DNA from: Streptosporangium pseudovulgare
GTDB lineage: Bacteria; Actinomycetota; Actinomycetes; Streptosporangiales; Streptosporangiaceae
Length of the DNA: 64,000 nucleotides
Assembly: GCF_014648055.1 (NCBI RefSeq)
Contig: NZ_BMQJ01000022.1
Coordinates: 1 to 64,000 of the forward strand
Direction of reading: 5' to 3'
The translations under genes and the position numbers were made by a program. The stretch's first letter is position 1. Each line of letters starts with the position of its first letter. Shown here in pieces: positions 14,477-23,500 of this stretch. The notes below the pieces were generated by a model, which was given only the letters and a program-made list of their open reading frames with translations, did not search any database and was not told where the DNA came from.

Positions 14477-16591
14477 TCAGCCGGTCCGGCAGGGGGAGCC
14501 GTTGAGGGTGAAGGCGGTGGGTCTGGCGTTGGCGGTGCCGCCGAGGGAGGCCAGGAAGCCGAACTCGGCGCTGCCGCCGTTCGCGGCCAGGGTGCCGTTC
14601 CAGGAGGCGTTGGTGACGGTGACGGCGGAGCCGTTCTGGGTGTGGGTGCCGTTCCAGGACTGGGTGATCTTCTGGCCGTCGGTGAAGGCCCAGCCGGCCT
14701 TCCAGCCGTTGACCGGGGCGGCGCCGTTGTTGGTGATCTTCACGCCGCCCTGGAAGCCGCCCTGCCACTGGCCGGCGACCGTGTAGGTCACCGTGCAGGC
14801 GGCCGGCTTCGGCGTGGGGGTGTCGTCGACCGTGGGCGTCGCGCTCGGCGTGGCCGTCGGGGTGACGCTCGGGGTCGGCGTGGCCGTGGGGGTGGCGCTC
14901 GGGTCCGGGGTCGGGGTGGGTTCGGCGCCGCCCTCGGGGATGACGACCGTGCTGATGGAGTCGGCGGGGAAGGTGCCGGTGTAGCCGTTCGCGCCGACCC
15001 GCTGGTCGGCGGCGCGCTGGATCGCGGTGAGGTCCGCGGCGCTGTAGTGGTAGGTCTGGGCGGTGGAGACGCCGGTGCGGCCCTTGATCGCGATGTCGCT
15101 GGTGAGGTCCTCGCCGGTCTTGTTGACCACGACGAGGGTCAGGGCCCCGTCGCCGCTCCGCTCGGCGGCGTAGACGGCGAGTTTTCCCTGGTCGGTGCTG
15201 GTGGCGGCGACCGCGGTCTCGCCGAACGCGCCGCCCTTGCCGTCGTAGTTGCGGTACATCCGGAACGCGTACGCGACCGGGTCGGTGCCCTTGGGCGCCG
15301 TCCACAGCGCCGCCAGGTCGAGCTTCTCCCGGCCGAAGACGCCCAGCACGTCGGCCTCGGCCAGCGCGCCGTTGATGTGGCCGTAGGCGCCCCAGCTGTA
15401 CTCGGTCATGGCGATCTTGGTGCCCGGGTAGTGCCGGTCGACCAGTTCCCGCATCCGCGGGATCATCCGCACCGGCTGGTTGATCCAGCTCTCGTCCACG
15501 TAGGTGGGGTCCCACAGCTGGCGGGTGGAGCGCAGCCGCAGCGCCTGGGTGGCGGCGTCGCCCGCGTCGGCGGCGCTCACGCCGGACTGCTGCGGGTAGA
15601 GGTGGTTGTCGAAGTAGTCGAGGATCCGGACGCCGTTCTCGTCCTCGTACGCCTTCATCTGGTCGAGGTACCACGGGCCCAGGTCCTGCCCGCCGTGCGC
15701 CGCACGGTCCGGCGGGTCGCCCCAGCAGCCGGTCCGGTTGCAGGTGTCCTGGTCCAGGCCGGAGTAGAAGATCGAGTTCAGGCCCCAGCCGACCGGGCCG
15801 AGGGTCTTGGCGCCCGGGTCGGCCTCCTTGACCGCCGCGGCGTACCGGTAGGTGCGGTCGCGCAGCTCGTCGTAGCCCAGCCCCTCGGGGCGGACGTCCC
15901 GGTGGGTCGCGTGCCACAGGTCGGGCTCGTTGTCGAGCTCGTAGTACTTCACCCCGCCGTCGGCGGCGGCGCCGTACCGGCCCTTGAGATGGGTGATCCA
16001 GTCCTTGACGTACTGCGGGCCGGCCTCGACGCCGGTGTCCTTCGGGTCGTTGCCGGTGATCGGGGTGCCGTCCGGCTTCCTGCCGTCGCCGCAGTCGGGG
16101 GCCCAGGGGTCGGTGGACCGCTGCGCGCCGTACTTGGCGACGCTGAACCCGCACGCCCTGGCCCGCTCCTTGGCCACCCAGCCGATCAGCGGCAGGGTCA
16201 GCATGGTCCGCGTGCCGGTCGCCCGGTCCCGCTCGACGAACCGGTCGGTCTCCGAGCCGTTCGGCAGGGCCGACGGGTCGGGGTTGTCGTTGGGGATGTT
16301 CTCGAAGTACCAGTCCGAGGCCCGGTTGGTGGTGTCGTTGCGGAAGTTGTAGCGGGTGGTCGCGTTGCCGCCCCAGCGGTGGACCGGCAGCCGCAGGTCG
16401 CGGGCGAGCGCCTCGTCGGCGAAGTTCATGCCGTAGATGTCGGGGCTGATCGCGTGCCGGCCGGAGACCGGGTCGACGCTCAGCGCGGGGCCCGCGACGG
16501 CGGCGCCGGCGAGGCCGGTCAGCTGGCCGAGCCCCAGGCCGGCGGCCAGCACCCCGGCCACGGCCGACAGGAGCGCGTTTCGTTGACGCAC
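14477..16591 (-). CDS. Secreted glycoside hydrolase family 44 endoglucanase/xyloglucanase with CBM2
   Basis: The protein is 704 aa. Its signal peptide (about 1-33) ends near GLAGAAVAG. The GH44 catalytic domain (about 36-575) has RWGGNATTRYNFRNDTTNR, the acid/base Glu222 in ELDNEPDLWH and the nucleophile Glu397 in MTEYSWGA. A Thr/Pro linker (about 558-600) leads to a family 2 cellulose-binding module (about 602-704) with paired Cys and the NGWK, W(N)GT and NASWNG tryptophans. GTG 16591 is preceded by GGAAGGAAA. GH44 enzymes cleave internal beta-1,4-glucan or xyloglucan bonds outside the cell. A CebR-like operator lies 36 bp upstream, implying induction by cello-oligosaccharides. It stands alone. 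Confidence 0.95.
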   Translation of the reverse strand: MRQRNALLSAVAGVLAAGLGLGQLTGLAGAAVAGPALSVDPVSGRHAISPDIYGMNFADEALARDLRLPVHRWGGNATTRYNFRNDTTNRASDWYFENIPNDNPDPSALPNGSETDRFVERDRATGTRTMLTLPLIGWVAKERARACGFSVAKYGAQRSTDPWAPDCGDGRKPDGTPITGNDPKDTGVEAGPQYVKDWITHLKGRYGAAADGGVKYYELDNEPDLWHATHRDVRPEGLGYDELRDRTYRYAAAVKEADPGAKTLGPVGWGLNSIFYSGLDQDTCNRTGCWGDPPDRAAHGGQDLGPWYLDQMKAYEDENGVRILDYFDNHLYPQQSGVSAADAGDAATQALRLRSTRQLWDPTYVDESWINQPVRMIPRMRELVDRHYPGTKIAMTEYSWGAYGHINGALAEADVLGVFGREKLDLAALWTAPKGTDPVAYAFRMYRNYDGKGGAFGETAVAATSTDQGKLAVYAAERSGDGALTLVVVNKTGEDLTSDIAIKGRTGVSTAQTYHYSAADLTAIQRAADQRVGANGYTGTFPADSISTVVIPEGGAEPTPTPDPSATPTATPTPSVTPTATPSATPTVDDTPTPKPAACTVTYTVAGQWQGGFQGGVKITNNGAAPVNGWKAGWAFTDGQKITQSWNGTHTQNGSAVTVTNASWNGTLAANGGSAEFGFLASLGGTANARPTAFTLNGSPCRTG

Positions 16592-16626
16592 GGTGGGTTT
16601 CCTTCCGATGCTGCGGCGGTCGTGAG

Positions 16627-16658
16627 CCCTCCCTGTGGGAGCGCTCCCACAGGGAGGG
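16627..16658. promoter_or_regulatory. CebR-like operator (TGGGAGCGCTCCCA) inside a 32-bp palindrome
   Basis: The core TGGGAGCGCTCCCA (16636-16649) is the operator known for CebR, the LacI-family repressor of cellulose use in Streptomyces and Thermobifida. Here the symmetry extends perfectly to 16627-16658. It lies just upstream of the GH44 start on the minus strand. Confidence 0.85.
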
Positions 16659-16683
16659 TGGTGACCGGTCGGTCCGCTGTCAA

Positions 16684-16696
16684 GGAAACGCTTTCC
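16684..16696. promoter_or_regulatory. Second LacI-family-like half-palindromic site
   Basis: GGAAA-CGC-TTTCC is an inverted repeat with 5-bp arms and the central CG typical of LacI/catabolite repressor operators. It lies 26 bp beyond the CebR-like palindrome, where the -35 region of the GH44 promoter would fall. It may be bound by a second LacI-type regulator. This is inferred from shape only. Confidence 0.4.
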
Positions 16697-16792
16697 GTAC
16701 GGCGGGCAACGGCAGGTCGGCGCTGAAACTTTCCCCGTGGGCGCCCCGGGCCGGACCGGGCGGGCCGGCGGCGTGCGGAGGACGGTAGAGAA

Positions 16793-16828
16793 GCGGCAAA
16801 AGTCCCATCGCGGTACTCCCATGGCACC
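16793..16828. promoter_or_regulatory. DosR-like box (one good, one degenerate) ahead of the formate dehydrogenase operon
   Basis: GGGACTTTTGCCGC (minus, 16793-16806) matches GGGNC-N4-GNCCC at 7 of 8 positions and closely resembles the box at 29496. A 22-bp pitch places the partner at 16815-16828, where only CCATGGC is reminiscent. It ends 34 bp before the ATG of the NuoEF-like gene. Confidence 0.35.
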
Positions 16829-16862
16829 AAGGGGGCGAACCGGTCTGGTTCATCATGGGTCT

Positions 16863-18695
16863 ATGAACGCGGTCGCCCGCTGGGACGCCTTCCGCGCGCT
16901 GGCCGACCGGCGCGGACGTCCCGGTGCCCGGCTGATCGACTCGCTGGCCGGGGCCGCCGCCACCGTGCCGGACGGCCCGGCGGCGTGGGCCCCGCGGATG
17001 GCCCGCGCCTTCGGCCTGCCGGCCGCCGCGGGCCTGGGCCCCGCGACCTTCTACGCCGACCTCGCCGTCCCGCACGGCCGCCGCCACGTGCGGGTCTGCA
17101 CGGCGGCGGCCTGCTTCGCCGCCGACGCGGGCCGCCACCTGACCGAGGTGGAGGAGACGCTCGGCGTCGCCGTGGACGGCGTCACCCCGGACGGCGAGGT
17201 CTCGCTGCAGGGGGTGCGCTGCCTCGGCTACTGCTACGCGGGCCCCGCCTGCCTCGACGGCGACGTCCCGTGCGCCGGCCCCGATCTCGCCGCCCAGCTC
17301 TCCGGCCGGGTGCCGCCGCGGGCGCCGTCGATCCCGGCCGCCGACGCCACCGGAGACCCGGTCGTGCTGGCCGGGATCATCGGCCGGGAGACCGCCTGGC
17401 AGGTGTGGCCCCGGGTGGTACGGGAGGGCGACCCCGCGCGGGTGGCCGCCGAGGTGGCCGCCTCCGGGCTGCGCGGGCGGGGCGGCGCCGGGTTCCCGGT
17501 GGCCGCCAAGTGGGCCGCCGCGGGCGGCTCGCCCGCCACCGTGGTCGTGGCCAACGGCGACGAGGGGGACCCCGGCTCCTACGCCGACCGGCTGCTGATG
17601 GAGTCCGACCCCGATCGGGTGCTGGAGGGGGTCGCGCTGGCCTGCTTCGCCTGCGGCGCCCGCCGGGCCGTGGTGCTGGTGCGCTCGGAGTATCCCCTGG
17701 CGCTGGCCGCGATGCGGGCCGCGGTGGACCGGGCCCACGCCGCCGGGCATCTGGGCCTCGACGTCCACGGCACCGGCGTCGGCCTCGACGTCCGCGTCGT
17801 CGCGGGAGCCGGCTCCTACGTCGCGGGTGAGGAGACCGCCCTCATCGCCGGGCTGGAGGGGGAGCGCGGCTGCGCCCGGCCCCGCCCGCCGTACCCGGTC
17901 CGGGAGGGGCTGTGGGGCGACCCGACCGTGGTCAACAACATCGAGACGCTCGCCGCCGTGCCGTGGATCGTGCGCCGGGGCGGCGCCGCCTACGCCCGCC
18001 GCGGCACCCCGGCCGAGACCGGCACGAAGCTGGTCTGCCTGTCGGAGCGGTTCGCCCGCCCCGGCTGCCACGAGGTCGAGCTGGGCACGCCGCTGTCGCG
18101 CATCGTCACCGAGCTGGGCGGCGGCCTGCGCGACGGCGCGGAACTCGCCGCCCTGCAGATCGGCGGGCCGCTGGGCGGCTTCCTGGCCCCCGACCGGCTG
18201 GACGTTCCGCTGACCGAGACGGCCCTGGCCGCCCGCGGCGCCGCGCTCGGGCACGCCGGCCTGGTCGCCTTCGACCGGCGCCCGGCCCCGCGCGACGTGC
18301 TGCGCCACGTGTGGGCCTTCGCCGCCGCCGAGAGCTGCGGCGCCTGCTCGCCCTGCCGCGTCGGCTCCCGCCGCGGCCTGGAGATCGCCGGGTACGGCGG
18401 GCCGCCCGGCGGCGGCGCTCCCGGCGGTCCCGGCGGTCCCGGTGCTCCCGGCGGTCCCGGTGCTCCCGGCGGTCCCGGTGCTCCCGGCGCCGCGGACGGC
18501 GCCGCCGGAGAGGAGCGCCCGGCGGCTGACGGCGAGACCCCGGCGGCGGACGGCGGGCCGCCCGGCGAGGAGTACGCGCGGCTGCTGCGGGTGATGGACC
18601 GGGCCAGCCTGTGCGCTTTCGGCCGCCGGGTCCCCGCCGCCGTGCGCAGCCTCGCCCGCGCCTACGGCGACCGGCTCGAAGGGTGGGACCCGTGA
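16863..18695 (+). CDS. NAD-dependent formate dehydrogenase, NuoE-NuoF-like (beta) subunit
   Basis: The protein is 610 aa. The N-terminal thioredoxin-like [2Fe-2S] domain (about 15-150) has VCTAAAC and CLGYC cysteines. The NuoF module (about 185-540) has the FMN/NADH motifs GLRGRGGAGFPVAAKW and NGDEGDPGSYADRLLMESDP, an SLBB region, and a C-terminal [4Fe-4S] site SCGACSPC plus a later Cys in LCAFG. Between them lies a Gly/Pro/Ala-rich insertion. Such fusions accept electrons from the catalytic subunit and reduce NAD+. Its stop overlaps the alpha-subunit GTG. ATG 16863 gives the normal N-terminus. Placement in the stress island suggests formate oxidation under low oxygen. Confidence 0.87.
   Translation: MNAVARWDAFRALADRRGRPGARLIDSLAGAAATVPDGPAAWAPRMARAFGLPAAAGLGPATFYADLAVPHGRRHVRVCTAAACFAADAGRHLTEVEETLGVAVDGVTPDGEVSLQGVRCLGYCYAGPACLDGDVPCAGPDLAAQLSGRVPPRAPSIPAADATGDPVVLAGIIGRETAWQVWPRVVREGDPARVAAEVAASGLRGRGGAGFPVAAKWAAAGGSPATVVVANGDEGDPGSYADRLLMESDPDRVLEGVALACFACGARRAVVLVRSEYPLALAAMRAAVDRAHAAGHLGLDVHGTGVGLDVRVVAGAGSYVAGEETALIAGLEGERGCARPRPPYPVREGLWGDPTVVNNIETLAAVPWIVRRGGAAYARRGTPAETGTKLVCLSERFARPGCHEVELGTPLSRIVTELGGGLRDGAELAALQIGGPLGGFLAPDRLDVPLTETALAARGAALGHAGLVAFDRRPAPRDVLRHVWAFAAAESCGACSPCRVGSRRGLEIAGYGGPPGGGAPGGPGGPGAPGGPGAPGGPGAPGAADGAAGEERPAADGETPAADGGPPGEEYARLLRVMDRASLCAFGRRVPAAVRSLARAYGDRLEGWDP
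18412..18490 (+). repeat. 18-bp collagen-like repeat (GGPGAP) within the NuoF-like gene
   Basis: The unit GGCGGTCCCGGTGCTCCC is repeated about four times in frame and encodes Gly-Gly-Pro-Gly-Ala-Pro. It falls between the three-Cys iron-sulfur motif and the fourth Cys of the cluster, a place where family members have a short loop. The run probably expanded by slippage. Confidence 0.9.
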
Positions 18696-21409
18696 GCCCC
18701 GCGAAGGATCCCGGGGCGGCGCCGGTGAAGGTCGCGGTGGACGACGTCGTCGTCCAGGTGGGCGAGGACGCCTCGCTGCTGGACGCGGCGCGCGCGGCCG
18801 GGGCCGGGCCGGCGACGCTGCCCGCGCTGTGCCACGACGACCGCCTGTCGCCGGCCGGCTCCTGCCGTACCTGCCTGGTGCGGGTCGGCGGGCACGTCGT
18901 GGCCGCCTGCGTGACCCCGGCGGCCGGCGGCGCCTCCGTGGAGGTCGCCTCGGGGGAGATGGCGGAGCTGCGCCGCGAGGCCGTGGAGCTGATCGTGGCG
19001 GGCCTGCCGCCGCGCGCCCTGGCCGGCGACGCCGACAGCGAGCTGGCCGAGGCGTGCCGGGCGCTCGGCGTCGGGCCGGAGGCCGCCCGCGCGCCGGGCG
19101 GGCGCGGCCGGGACGACAGCCACCCCTACGTCCGCCTCGACCGCGACCTGTGCATCGCCTGCGGCCGGTGCGTGCGCATGTGCGCCGAGGTCCAGGGCAC
19201 CTTCGCCCTCACGCTGACCGGCCGCGGCGCCGACACGGTCGTCGCCCCCGGCACGGGCGGGCCGTGGATCGACTCCGACTGCGTGGCCTGCGGCGGCTGC
19301 GTCAACACCTGCCCCACCGGCGCGCTCACCGAACCCGGCCTGCCGCTCGGCGGCCGGGCGGCGGTGACCGCGCGCACCCGCACCACCTGCGGCTACTGCG
19401 GCGTCGGCTGCTCGCTGGAAGTGCTGACCCGCGACGGCGAGGTGGCGGCAGTGCTGCCCGATCGCGGCGGCCCGGTCAACCGCGGCCACGCCTGCGTCAA
19501 GGGCCGCTTCGCCCACGGCTTCCTGCGCTCACCCGACCGCCTCACCCGGCCGCTGCTGCGCCGCGACGGCCGCCTGGAGGAGGCCACCTGGGCCGAGGCG
19601 CTCGACCGCGTCGCCCGGGGACTGCGGGCCGCCGTCGCCGACGGCGGCCCCGGCGCGGTGGCGGCGATCTCCTCGGCGCGGGCCACCAACGAGGAGAACT
19701 ACCTGCTGCAGAAGCTCATGCGGGTCGTCCTCGGCACCAACAACGTCGACAACTGCTCCCGGCTGTGCCACTCGCCCTCGGCGGCCGGGCTGACCGCCTC
19801 CCTGGGCCTGCCCGGCGGCACCGACGCCTTCGAGGACGTCGAGCGCGCCGACTGCCTGCTGCTGACCGGCGCCAACCCGGCCGAGGCCCACCCGGTGGCC
19901 GGCGCCCGGCTGCTGCGGCAGGTCCTGGAACGGGGGACGCGGCTGGTCGTCGCCGACCCGCGGACCGTCGGGCTGGCCCGCCACGCCGACGTGCACCTGC
20001 GGCCCCGCCCCGGAACCAACGTCGCCCTGTTCCACGGGCTGGCGCACGTCCTGCTGGCCGAGGGGATGATCGACGAGGCGTTCCTGCGGCGGCGCGCCGC
20101 CGGCCTGCCGGAGCTGGCCGCGCTCCTCGACGGCTACCCGCCGGAGCGGGTGGCCGCCCTCACCGGCGTCCCGGCCGCCGACCTGGTGGCCGCCGCCCGC
20201 CTGTACGGCCGGGCCGAGCGTCCCGCGATCGTCTACGGCCTCGGCGTCACCGAGCACCTGCACGGCACCGACGGGGTGCGGGCGCTGGCCAACCTGGCGA
20301 TCCTGCGCGGTGCGGTCGGCACCGGCCGCGGCTTCGGGATCAACCCGCTGCGCGGCCAGAACAACGTCCAGGGCGCCTCCGACATGGGTGCGCTGCCCGA
20401 CACGCTGCCCGGCTACGGCAGGGTCACCGACCCGGCCGCCCGGCGGCGGGCCGGGGCCGTCTGGGGCGCGCCGGTCCCGGAACGGCCGGGCATGCGCATC
20501 CCGGAGATGTTCGCCGCCGCCCGCGCCGGGACGCTGCGGGCGCTGTGGATCATGGGGGAGGACGTCTGCGCCACCGATCCGGACGCGGGCCGGGTCGCCG
20601 AGGCGCTCGACGCCTGCCCGCTGGTGATCTGCCAGGAGCTGTTCCCGTCGGAGACCGCGCGCCGCGCCGACGTCGTGCTGCCGGTGGCGTCGTGGCTGGA
20701 GAAGGACGGCACCTTCGTCAACTTCGACCGCCGCTTCCAGCGGGTCCGTCCCGCGCTCGACCCGCCGGGGGAGGCCATGGCCGACTTCGCGGTGATCCAC
20801 GCCGTCGCCGCCGCGCTCGGCGCGGACCTCGGCTGCCCCACCCCGGCCGCCGCGCTGGCCGAGTGCGCCGAGGTGGCCCCGCTGTTCGCCGGGCTGTCGC
20901 ACGAGCGGCTGGACGCCGAGGGCGCCGTCCCCTGGCCGTGCCCGGACCCCGCCGCCCCCGGGGAGGCGAGCCTGTACCGGGAGCGGTTCGCCACCCCCGA
21001 CGGCCTGGCCCGCCTGGCCGCCCCGCCGTACCTGCCGCCGGGTGAGACGCCGGACGACCGCTACCCGCTGGTCATGGTCACCGGGCGGCGCTGGGCGCAC
21101 TACAACTCCGGCACCATGACCCGCCGCACGGGCAACCTCCTGCTGGACCCCGACGACCGGCTCGACCTGCACCCGGCCGACGCCGCCCGGCACGGCCTCG
21201 CCGACGGCGCGCCGGTGGTCGTGGAGAGCCGGCACGGCCGGGCCACGCTGCTCGCCCGGCTCACCGACGAGGTGACCCCCGGGCAGGTGTTCTGCGCGTT
21301 CCACTTCCCCGGAAGCGGGGTCAACACCCTCACCTCCGACCACACCGACACCGTGACGTCGTGCCCGGAGTACAAGGTGACGGCGGTACGGCTGGCCAGG
21401 GGCGGCTGA
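18692..21409 (+). CDS. Formate dehydrogenase catalytic (alpha) subunit, molybdopterin/tungstopterin enzyme
   Basis: The protein is 905 aa. It has an N-terminal [2Fe-2S] ferredoxin domain (about 8-85, with SCRTC), a His-Cys cluster region, two [4Fe-4S] sites (CIACGRCVRMC and CVACGGCVNTC, about 155-215), a third cluster TCGYCGVGC (about 232) and the bis-MGD domains. The active-site residue is Cys359 in SRLCHSPS, where some homologs have selenocysteine. INPLRGQNNVQGASDMG and the C-terminal GRRWAHYNSGTMTRR region fit NAD-linked FdhA/FdsA. GTG 18692 overlaps the previous stop. It oxidises formate to CO2 and passes electrons to the NuoEF-like partner. FdhD and cofactor genes are not nearby. Confidence 0.9.
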   Translation: MSPAKDPGAAPVKVAVDDVVVQVGEDASLLDAARAAGAGPATLPALCHDDRLSPAGSCRTCLVRVGGHVVAACVTPAAGGASVEVASGEMAELRREAVELIVAGLPPRALAGDADSELAEACRALGVGPEAARAPGGRGRDDSHPYVRLDRDLCIACGRCVRMCAEVQGTFALTLTGRGADTVVAPGTGGPWIDSDCVACGGCVNTCPTGALTEPGLPLGGRAAVTARTRTTCGYCGVGCSLEVLTRDGEVAAVLPDRGGPVNRGHACVKGRFAHGFLRSPDRLTRPLLRRDGRLEEATWAEALDRVARGLRAAVADGGPGAVAAISSARATNEENYLLQKLMRVVLGTNNVDNCSRLCHSPSAAGLTASLGLPGGTDAFEDVERADCLLLTGANPAEAHPVAGARLLRQVLERGTRLVVADPRTVGLARHADVHLRPRPGTNVALFHGLAHVLLAEGMIDEAFLRRRAAGLPELAALLDGYPPERVAALTGVPAADLVAAARLYGRAERPAIVYGLGVTEHLHGTDGVRALANLAILRGAVGTGRGFGINPLRGQNNVQGASDMGALPDTLPGYGRVTDPAARRRAGAVWGAPVPERPGMRIPEMFAAARAGTLRALWIMGEDVCATDPDAGRVAEALDACPLVICQELFPSETARRADVVLPVASWLEKDGTFVNFDRRFQRVRPALDPPGEAMADFAVIHAVAAALGADLGCPTPAAALAECAEVAPLFAGLSHERLDAEGAVPWPCPDPAAPGEASLYRERFATPDGLARLAAPPYLPPGETPDDRYPLVMVTGRRWAHYNSGTMTRRTGNLLLDPDDRLDLHPADAARHGLADGAPVVVESRHGRATLLARLTDEVTPGQVFCAFHFPGSGVNTLTSDHTDTVTSCPEYKVTAVRLARGG

Positions 21410-21466
21410 GACGGCCGCCCGCCGTCCCCGGACACGGGCATCGAGGGGAGCATCGAGGGGAACAGC

Positions 21467-22378
21467 ATGGCGAAACCGCGGATGAGACGACGCAGGGTCG
21501 TGACCGGCTACGACGGATCGGACCACTCGCTGCAGGCCCTGGAGTGGGCCATGGACGAGGCCGAGCTCAGACGGCTCCCGCTGACCGTCGTCCACACCTG
21601 GCAGTGGCCGTACGGCGAGGCCGGTGAGGCCGGCGAGGACGCCGGGGACCGCGGCCGGCCGGCGGCCGGGCGGGTGCTGCGGCACGGCGCCGACTGCGCC
21701 CGGGCGTGCAGCACGATCGTGGAGGTGGTCACCGACCTCTACGAGGGGTCCGCGGCCCGGCGGCTGGTGGAGCTGTCCGCCGACGCCGAGCTCGTCGTGA
21801 TCGGCTCCCGCGGGCGGAACGCCCCGGCCCGGTCGGTGATCGGCTCCACGGCCTCCACCGTCGCCGCCCACGCGCGGGCCCCGGTGCTCATCACCCGGGG
21901 GACCGGCCCGATCCCCGTGCCGTTGCACCCCGGCCCGGTGGTCCTCGGCCTGAAGGACACCACCGCCGACGAGGTGCTGGAGTTCGCCTTCGAGGAGGCG
22001 GCCCTGCGGCGGCTGCGGCTGCTCGTCATGCACGCCGGCCACCCGCACCACCTGACGGCGTGGGGCGTCGCCATGGCCCCGCTGCCCGACGTCGACGACT
22101 CGGCCCGGGTCTGCCGGGAGTGGGTGGACGAGCGCCTCGCCGGCTGGCAGGAGAAGTATCCGAAGGTCGCCGTCGACGTCTGCCTCAGCACCACCGCGCC
22201 GAAGGAGGCGCTGCTGGAAGCGTCGGCCGAGGCGACCCTCCTCGTGGCCGGGGCCGGGCGGTCGGCGCTGCTGTCCGGGCACCTGGGGCTGGTGACCCGC
22301 TCCCTGGTCAGGCACGCCTCCGGTCCCGTCGCGGTCGTGCCCCCGCCGCGGGACCCGCCGGTCCCGGCGGGTCCCTGA
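21467..22378 (+). CDS. Universal stress protein, tandem UspA domains (paralog of 301-1209)
   Basis: This 303-aa protein starts 57 nt after the formate dehydrogenase stop and is probably the last gene of that operon. Domain 1 (about 9-148) has TGYDGSDHSLQALEWAMDEAELR and a loop GSRGRN-x9-GS, which lacks the second Gly of the canonical GxxG. Domain 2 (about 155-290) has AGAGRSALLSGHLG instead of an ATP loop. ATP binding may therefore be weak or lost in both halves. It shares GADCAR, LYEGSAARRLVELS and GTGPIPVPLH with the USP at 301. No DosR-like box lies directly upstream. Target unknown. Confidence 0.87.
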   Translation: MAKPRMRRRRVVTGYDGSDHSLQALEWAMDEAELRRLPLTVVHTWQWPYGEAGEAGEDAGDRGRPAAGRVLRHGADCARACSTIVEVVTDLYEGSAARRLVELSADAELVVIGSRGRNAPARSVIGSTASTVAAHARAPVLITRGTGPIPVPLHPGPVVLGLKDTTADEVLEFAFEEAALRRLRLLVMHAGHPHHLTAWGVAMAPLPDVDDSARVCREWVDERLAGWQEKYPKVAVDVCLSTTAPKEALLEASAEATLLVAGAGRSALLSGHLGLVTRSLVRHASGPVAVVPPPRDPPVPAGP

Positions 22379-22433
22379 GAGCGGGTCTCTCCGGGAGCGG
22401 GCCCCGACGGCGGGCCCCTCGAGAGCAGCTCCC

Positions 22434-22504
22434 CGGGAGCAGGAAGCAGGGAGCAGGAGACAGCGGGCAGGAGACAGCGAGCAGGACAGCGGACGGCGAC
22501 ACGG
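22434..22504. repeat. Purine-rich degenerate tandem repeat (GAGCAGGAGACA-type, about 14 bp)
   Basis: Imperfect units of GAGCAGGAGACAGC fill the spacer before the next USP gene (22379-22517). The tract is almost free of T and ends just before GGGAGGAAGCC, the ribosome-binding region of ATG 22518. It may be a slippage product. No promoter or box was recognised here. Confidence 0.7.
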
Positions 22505-22517
22505 ACGGGAGGAAGCC

Positions 22518-23429
22518 ATGGGCGGGCAGGTGGTGGCCGGCACGGACGGATCGAGGCCGGCGTCGATCGCGGTGAAGTGGGCGGCCGACGACGCCGCCCG
22601 GCGCGGGTGCGGCCTGCGCGTCGTCCACGTCTGCGAGCCGTGGGCCTACGACCTGCCGTACGTGCAGGTGCCCGGCGTCCAGGCGCCCGGGGCGCAGGTG
22701 CCCGGCGCACGGGTGCCCGGGGCGCCCGTGGGCGTGTCACGCGCCTGCGAGGAGCTGCTCGCCGCCGCCGTGGACCTGGCCCGCGAGCAGGCGCCCGGCG
22801 TGGAGGTGACGCCCGTGCTCGTCACCGGGCGGATCATCGAGACGCTGCTGGAGGAGTCCCGCCGGGCGGCCCAGGTCGTCGTCGGCAGCCGGGGCCTGGG
22901 CGGCTTCGCCGGCATGCTGGTCGGGTCGGTCGGGGTGGGCCTGGCGGGCAGGGCGGCCTGTCCCGTGGTCGTGGTGCGCGGCGCCCAGGAGGCCGTGCAG
23001 GGCGAGGTCGTCGCCGGCTTCGACGGGTCGGCGGCGTCCCGCGTCGCGCTGGAGTACGCCTTCGCCGAGGCCGCCCGCCGCGGCGCCCGTCTCCGCGTGG
23101 TCTACGCCTGGCACGCGCCCGTGATGACCCCGTACGCGGCCGGCTGCTCGTCGCTGGCCGAGGACGCCCTCGCCTCCGGCCGGGAGGCGGTGCGCGGGGT
23201 CCTGGAGTCGTGGATCAGGGACCACCCCCAGGTGGAGACGGCCGAGACGTCGGTCTGCGCCCACCCGGTGTCCGCCCTCTGCGAGGCCTCGGCTCAGGCC
23301 GACCTCGTGGTCGTCGGCTCGCGCGGCCTGACCGGGCTCGGCTCGCTCGTGCTGGGCTCGGTCAGCCGGGGGGTGCTGCACCACGCCCACTGCCCGGTCG
23401 CGGTGGTGCCGTCCCCGGAGGAGGAGTGA
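22518..23429 (+). CDS. Universal stress protein, tandem UspA domains
   Basis: The protein is 303 aa and both domains are intact. Domain 1 (about 3-158) has AGTDGS, VVHVCEPW and the ATP loop GSRGLGGFAG-x5-GS. Domain 2 (about 165-300) has AGFDGS and GSRGLTGLGS-x5-GS, and ends VLHHAHCPVAVVP. A short Val/Pro/Gly/Ala repeat (about 48-74, units of QVPGA/QAPGA) is inserted in the domain 1 loop that covers the nucleotide in homologs. ATG 22518 follows GGGAGGAAGCC. It is most like the USPs at 23595 and 26195, and the three probably arose by duplication. A role in ATP-dependent dormancy control is inferred from the family. Confidence 0.9.
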   Translation: MGGQVVAGTDGSRPASIAVKWAADDAARRGCGLRVVHVCEPWAYDLPYVQVPGVQAPGAQVPGARVPGAPVGVSRACEELLAAAVDLAREQAPGVEVTPVLVTGRIIETLLEESRRAAQVVVGSRGLGGFAGMLVGSVGVGLAGRAACPVVVVRGAQEAVQGEVVAGFDGSAASRVALEYAFAEAARRGARLRVVYAWHAPVMTPYAAGCSSLAEDALASGREAVRGVLESWIRDHPQVETAETSVCAHPVSALCEASAQADLVVVGSRGLTGLGSLVLGSVSRGVLHHAHCPVAVVPSPEEE

Positions 23430-23500
23430 GGGCGTGCGGCCCCCGGCCGCGGCGCGCCCGCGCCGCCCCGTGACGCGGCACGCGGACGCTACCGGCACCC

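Noticed and set aside
19529..22543. A 1004-codon minus-strand frame opposite the formate dehydrogenase and USP genes
   Set aside because: It is a shadow of real coding strands; the composition is artefactual and there is no recognisable motif.
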